Source: Labilithrix sp. (GTDB lineage Bacteria > Myxococcota_A > Polyangia > Polyangiales > Polyangiaceae). Taken from it: 62,550 bases of DNA. The first letter of the stretch is position 1. The number at the start of each line of letters is the position of its first letter. The stretch spans positions 1-62,550 of the forward strand of contig JAHBWA010000040.1 in assembly GCA_019637195.1 (NCBI GenBank). The letters are read 5' to 3'. The position numbers and the translations under genes were made by a program. Positions 59,387 through 62,550 of this stretch are shown here, in pieces. Under the pieces are notes generated by a model. It was not told the origin of the DNA. It ran no database searches and worked only from the letters and a program-made list of their open reading frames with translations.

Positions 59387-59995
59387 ATGAGCCAATATCC
59401 GGCCGCGCCGTCGCCTGGCGGTTTCGGCGCACCTCCGTACGGCGGCGGCCCGCCGGGGTTGGGCCCGCTTCCGCCGAAGAAGACGAGCACGGGGGTGATC
59501 ATCGCCATCGTCGCGGGCGTCGTGCTCCTGGTGCTCGTCGGCATCGTCGGCGTCCTCGCGGTGCTCGGCATCCACGGGACGCGGAAGTACATCGCGAACG
59601 CGAAGGCAGCCGAGGCGCGGAATGCCGTCGCGTTGATGGCCCACGACGCGGTCGCGGCGTACGAGATCGCTGACACGCCCGGCGCACCGCGCGAGCTCTG
59701 CCCGAGCGCGCGCGCGCCGGTCCCGTCGTCCATCCTCGACGTCTCGGCGCGCAAGTACCAGTCGACAAGCGCCGACTGGTCCGCCGATCCGGGCTTTTCG
59801 TGCCTGCACTTCGAGATCTCGACGCCGCAGTACTACCAGTACGACTACAAGAACACGGGCGCCGGCTTCACGGCGATCGCGCGCGGTGATCTCGACGGCG
59901 ACGGGATCCTCGCGTCGTTCGAGCTCGCGGGGCATATGCAGGGCGCCGTCATCGTCGTCGCGCCGACGATCGTGGAGACCAACCCGGGGGAGTGA
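59387..59995 (+). CDS. Pilin-like membrane protein with Pro/Gly-rich N-terminus
   Basis: A 202-residue protein: a Pro/Gly/Tyr-rich cytoplasmic N-terminus (residues 1-33), one long hydrophobic helix (GVIIAIVAGVVLLVLVGIVG), then GIHGTRKYIANAKAAEARNA, resembling the helix that follows the cleavage site of type IV pilins. The C-terminal domain contains FSCLHFEISTPQYYQYDY and AIARGDLDGDGILASFELA, a pattern also seen at pilin-like C-termini. No prepilin peptidase site (G-F-T-L-x-E) is present, so it probably stays as an anchored, pilin-like protein. The start is ATG 59387. A strong terminator follows. Confidence 0.72.
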   Translation: MSQYPAAPSPGGFGAPPYGGGPPGLGPLPPKKTSTGVIIAIVAGVVLLVLVGIVGVLAVLGIHGTRKYIANAKAAEARNAVALMAHDAVAAYEIADTPGAPRELCPSARAPVPSSILDVSARKYQSTSADWSADPGFSCLHFEISTPQYYQYDYKNTGAGFTAIARGDLDGDGILASFELAGHMQGAVIVVAPTIVETNPGE

Positions 59996-60086
59996 GCGAC
60001 GTCGCGTCGCGCGCAGAGCAGACGCGGCCACGCCGTGGAAGGGGCGGCCACCGCGGGCAGGGCGACCACGCGGGTGCCCCGAAGCA

Positions 60087-60118
60087 AAGAGGCCGCGTTC
60101 GAGCGAACGCGGCCTCTT
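60087..60118. terminator. Bidirectional terminator hairpin
   Basis: Perfect 13-bp arms (60087-60099 and 60106-60118; AAGAGGCCGCGTT and its complement) with a 6-nt loop, between the pilin-like gene and the convergent DUF3829 lipoprotein gene. The A-rich left side and the TTCGTCTTCG right side give partial T-runs in both directions. Confidence 0.8.
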
Positions 60119-60170
60119 CGTCTTCGTCGGGCGCTCCGCGCGTCGCGCGCGGAGCGGCGTCACGCGCGTC

Positions 60171-61250
60171 TCAGGGGAACTGGTGCGCGTTCGACGTGCG
60201 GATGAACACGTTGTACTCGGAGACCACCTTGTCGGCGGTCTTCCACGCCGGCGAGCCGCCGCAGTTCCCGAGCTTGTCGAGGTCGATCTTCCCCGACGGC
60301 GTCTTCGCCTTGGCGGGCGCGTCCTGGAGGCAGCGCCAGTAGTCCTTCGCCGCCTTCTTGAAGTCGGTCGCCTCGCGCACGAACGAGTCGTAGTTCGACG
60401 AGGCCATCGGGAACGCCGGGCTGTTCGGGTTCGACAGCTCGGTCTTGTTCATGCTGCCGTACGCGACGAGCTCGTCGAGCGCCTTGTCGAGCGCCGTGTA
60501 CGACGCGGTGTAGAGGCTCGGATCGACGTCGTCATCGTCGCCGATCGGATCGCTTGCCTCGACCAGCTCACGCGCCGTGATGAGGACCTTCTTGCGGCCG
60601 TAGCGGAACTTCTTGCCGTCCTCGCGTTCGATGCGGGCGAGCACGCGTTGCGCGAGCGGCTTGGTGATGCCGTCGAGCGCGTCGTGGAGTCCCTTGTCCG
60701 CCTTCGAGAAGCGCTCCCACGCCGACATCAGGCGCGGGTGCGAGGCCTTGCCCTTGGCCCACTTGTCGTCGCGGAAGAGCCGGAGCTCGAAGTAGGGGTT
60801 GAGCTCGGTGATGACCTGCTCGACCTCGGTGGCGGCGGTCGAGAACTCTGCGCCGGCGTCTTCGAGCGCGGGCTCCGACGGCGGCAGCGCCTTGCCGCGC
60901 GTAATGCCGGCGGCGCAGGTCCCCGTCGCGCCCGTCGGGAGGCGCGGCAGCGTGACCGACGTCTCGCGTCCGGTCGGGCCCGTCCGCGGGATCGTCGAGA
61001 GGTAGCGCTGGCGCGACTGGTGAATCGACGAAGCCAGCGAGTTGAGACACTTGATGTAGTCGTCGAGCTTCTCCTGGAGCTGCTCGTCGGCGAGGTCCTG
61101 GCCCGTGAGCTCGGTCGCCGTCGTCGCGACGCCGGCGTCGCTCCCCTTCTTCTTGAGACTGCTGAGGAGCTTCTTGCACCCCGTCATGCTCATCGCGACG
61201 GCGATGAGCACGCACATCGCCACGACCCTGCCCGCCACCCTCGTGCCCAT
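60171..61250 (-). CDS. DUF3829-type lipoprotein
   Basis: A 359-residue predicted lipoprotein. The signal peptide ends AMSMTGC (Cys25). The mature protein is mostly helical and matches the DUF3829 pattern: LDDYIKCLNSLASSIHQSRQ at its start, YFELRLFRDDKWAKGKASHP in the middle and FKKAAKDYWRCLQD near the end. The family is found in the periplasm of many proteobacteria with unknown function; in structure it is a helical bundle. It is divergent from surA with a 92-bp shared upstream region, suggesting but not proving an envelope-stress or assembly link. Confidence 0.82.
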   Translation of the reverse strand: MGTRVAGRVVAMCVLIAVAMSMTGCKKLLSSLKKKGSDAGVATTATELTGQDLADEQLQEKLDDYIKCLNSLASSIHQSRQRYLSTIPRTGPTGRETSVTLPRLPTGATGTCAAGITRGKALPPSEPALEDAGAEFSTAATEVEQVITELNPYFELRLFRDDKWAKGKASHPRLMSAWERFSKADKGLHDALDGITKPLAQRVLARIEREDGKKFRYGRKKVLITARELVEASDPIGDDDDVDPSLYTASYTALDKALDELVAYGSMNKTELSNPNSPAFPMASSNYDSFVREATDFKKAAKDYWRCLQDAPAKAKTPSGKIDLDKLGNCGGSPAWKTADKVVSEYNVFIRTSNAHQFP

Positions 61251-61342
61251 GCGAAAACTCCTCCTGACCTCGTCGCTGCGGCGACGGGGATCGGGAGGAT
61301 AGATCCCTTCTCCGCGCGACCGGAAGTGCTAAGACGGGGGAC

Positions 61343-62404
61343 GTGAACACGGCCGCCCGCTCGCGCACCTCGATGTCGGTGATGCCCCTCCTTCGGCGCG
61401 TCTTCTCCGGCTCGGCTCGCGCGAGCGCCCTCGCGGCCGGCCTGTTCCTGGCGGGAACGGTCGCGGCTCCCAGGGAAGCCGACGCCGCCATCGTCGAGCG
61501 CATCGTCGCCGTCGTGGGAGAGCGCCCCATCCTCCTCTCCGAGCTCCGCCAGCGGGCTCGCCCGCACCTGTTCCGCATCGCGCTCTCGACCAACAACGCG
61601 TCGCAGCAGGCGGCGGCCGAGAGCGAGATGTTCCGCGAGCTGCTCACGCGCCTCATCGACGAGCGGCTCGAGGAGCAGGCAGCCGACAAAGCCCACCTGA
61701 CGGTTACCCCGGAAGAGGTCGACAACGGCATCCGGCAGGTCGCGGCCCAGCAGCGGATGGACCCGAAGCAGCTCGTCGCCGAGGCCAAGCGCCAGGGCCT
61801 CACGGAGCAGGACTACCGCGACGAGATCCGCCGTCAGGTCCTCGAGGGTAAGCTCATACAGCTGCGCGTCCGCGGCCGCGTTCGCGTCACGGAGCAGGAT
61901 GCCCGCAGCTCGTACAGCACCTTCGTGAAGGAGCTCGGGCAGCAGTCCGCCGTCGATCTTCGCATCCTCGTGCTGTCGATCCCGCCTGGCTCGACCCAGG
62001 AGACGGCCCAGGCGCGCGTGGTGCTCGCCGAGGAGATCTCGCGGCGCGGCAACGCGGGCGAGGACTTCTGCGAGCTCGTGCTGGCGTACAGCGACGATCC
62101 GAGCACGAAGAACACGTGCGGCTCGCGGGGACCGATGCCGCTCAACGCGCTCTTCCCCGAGCTCCAAGAGGTCGCCAAGAACCAGCGGCCAGGGGACACC
62201 TCGGCGCCGATCGTCTTCCGCGACCCGACCGGACAGCAGGCGGTTCTCGTGGTCCAGACCGTCGAGGGGCAGGGCAAGGCGCCTGCCTACGAGCAGGTCA
62301 AAGAGCAGATGATGGAGCGCGCCTACGTCGAGGCGACGGAGCGGCAGCGCAAGATGTGGCTCCAGGAGCTGCGTCGCGGCATCTACATCGACGTCCGGCT
62401 CTGA
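61343..62404 (+). CDS. surA: SurA-type periplasmic chaperone / peptidyl-prolyl isomerase
   Basis: A 353-residue periplasmic protein. A long N-terminus with a signal segment (LAAGLFLAGTVAAPREADAA) is followed by the SurA N-domain start VERIVAVVGERPILLSELRQ, helical chaperone segments (LTRLIDERLEEQAADKAHLT) and a parvulin-type isomerase domain (~205-325, with RRGNAGEDFCELVLAYSDDP and PMPLNALFPEL). It has one parvulin domain instead of the two of E. coli SurA. It escorts outer-membrane proteins to the Omp85 machine. The GTG start has no usable ribosome site; TAAGAC lies 7 nt before it. ATG codons at residues 11 and 14 are alternatives. Confidence 0.88.
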   Translation: MNTAARSRTSMSVMPLLRRVFSGSARASALAAGLFLAGTVAAPREADAAIVERIVAVVGERPILLSELRQRARPHLFRIALSTNNASQQAAAESEMFRELLTRLIDERLEEQAADKAHLTVTPEEVDNGIRQVAAQQRMDPKQLVAEAKRQGLTEQDYRDEIRRQVLEGKLIQLRVRGRVRVTEQDARSSYSTFVKELGQQSAVDLRILVLSIPPGSTQETAQARVVLAEEISRRGNAGEDFCELVLAYSDDPSTKNTCGSRGPMPLNALFPELQEVAKNQRPGDTSAPIVFRDPTGQQAVLVVQTVEGQGKAPAYEQVKEQMMERAYVEATERQRKMWLQELRRGIYIDVRL

Positions 62405-62457
62405 GACCGGCGCGCCGCCGCTCCGCGCGCCCCGCGCTGGCGCCGTCCGGCGCCCGC

Positions 62458-62489
62458 GTGGCTCGTGCGCCGGTGTGGCTCGTGCGCCG
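62458..62489. repeat. 15-bp direct repeat near window end
   Basis: GTGGCTCGTGCGCCG occurs at 62458-62472 and 62475-62489. The tail of the window after surA (62405-62550) is otherwise GC-rich sequence without a supported gene or clear terminator. Confidence 0.6.
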
Positions 62490-62550
62490 CGTCGGCTGCT
62501 CGTGCACGGCGTGCCGCGCCGCGCGCCGCCGCGTCGAGGGCGCCGACCCG

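Overview
The window is strongly GC-rich (roughly 70% by eye), with GC-biased third codon positions and densely packed genes. It has an outer-membrane toolkit (Omp85, TamB, SurA, OmpA, porin) and many lipoproteins whose mature N-termini are Asp/Ala/Gly/Pro-rich, several also Cys-rich. This combination points to a chromosomal segment of a Myxococcota-type bacterium, probably of the Polyangiales/Sorangiineae kind. The taxonomic call is inference from style and gene families. I saw no tRNA, rRNA, CRISPR array, transposase, integrase or composition break, so it reads as core or lineage-specific chromosome.

Layout. 1-5226: truncated metallophosphoesterase, a coupled inositol-monophosphatase/Mpl pair, a small lipoprotein, a CAP-domain lipoprotein and thiopurine methyltransferase. 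5295-12938: lysine 6-aminotransferase facing a minus-strand run of glycogen-debranching-type glucosidase, GT4 glycosyltransferase, MFS and MATE transporters. 13105-21450: two coupled barrel-like secreted proteins, an acidic lipoprotein, a divergent ClpB, a Cys-rich lipoprotein, glutaredoxin, an aminotransferase and TrmH. 21653-30513: a 1505-residue TamB-like protein; a minus-strand trio (OmpA-domain protein with repetitive tail, membrane-anchored coiled-coil/Roadblock protein, one-helix mini-protein); a SASA-type esterase lipoprotein. 30776-42104: a DAG-repeat lipoprotein facing a 9.6 kb same-strand block with an ECF sigma factor, a TPR-like membrane protein, four lipoprotein genes joined by successive 4-nt overlaps, and an IgGFc-binding-type lipoprotein. 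42375-53222: OprP/O-type porin, propeller plus MauG/CcpA-like dihaem cytochrome lipoprotein, SF1 helicase, large Omp85. 53427-62404: VOC protein, Cys-rich lipoprotein, two adjacent acyl-CoA dehydrogenases, rplM-rpsI, pilin-like protein, DUF3829 lipoprotein and SurA.

How the genes fit together. Envelope biogenesis dominates: Omp85, TamB and SurA would handle outer-membrane proteins, and many of the other genes encode likely clients or surface lipoproteins. The sigma-headed block looks like one regulated surface-display programme. The two acyl-CoA dehydrogenases have complementary missing residues and may form one heteromeric enzyme. ClpB has lost Walker B of its first ATPase ring. Several genes lack a Shine-Dalgarno but carry a TANNNT-like hexamer 6-9 nt before the start codon, suggesting frequent leaderless transcripts.
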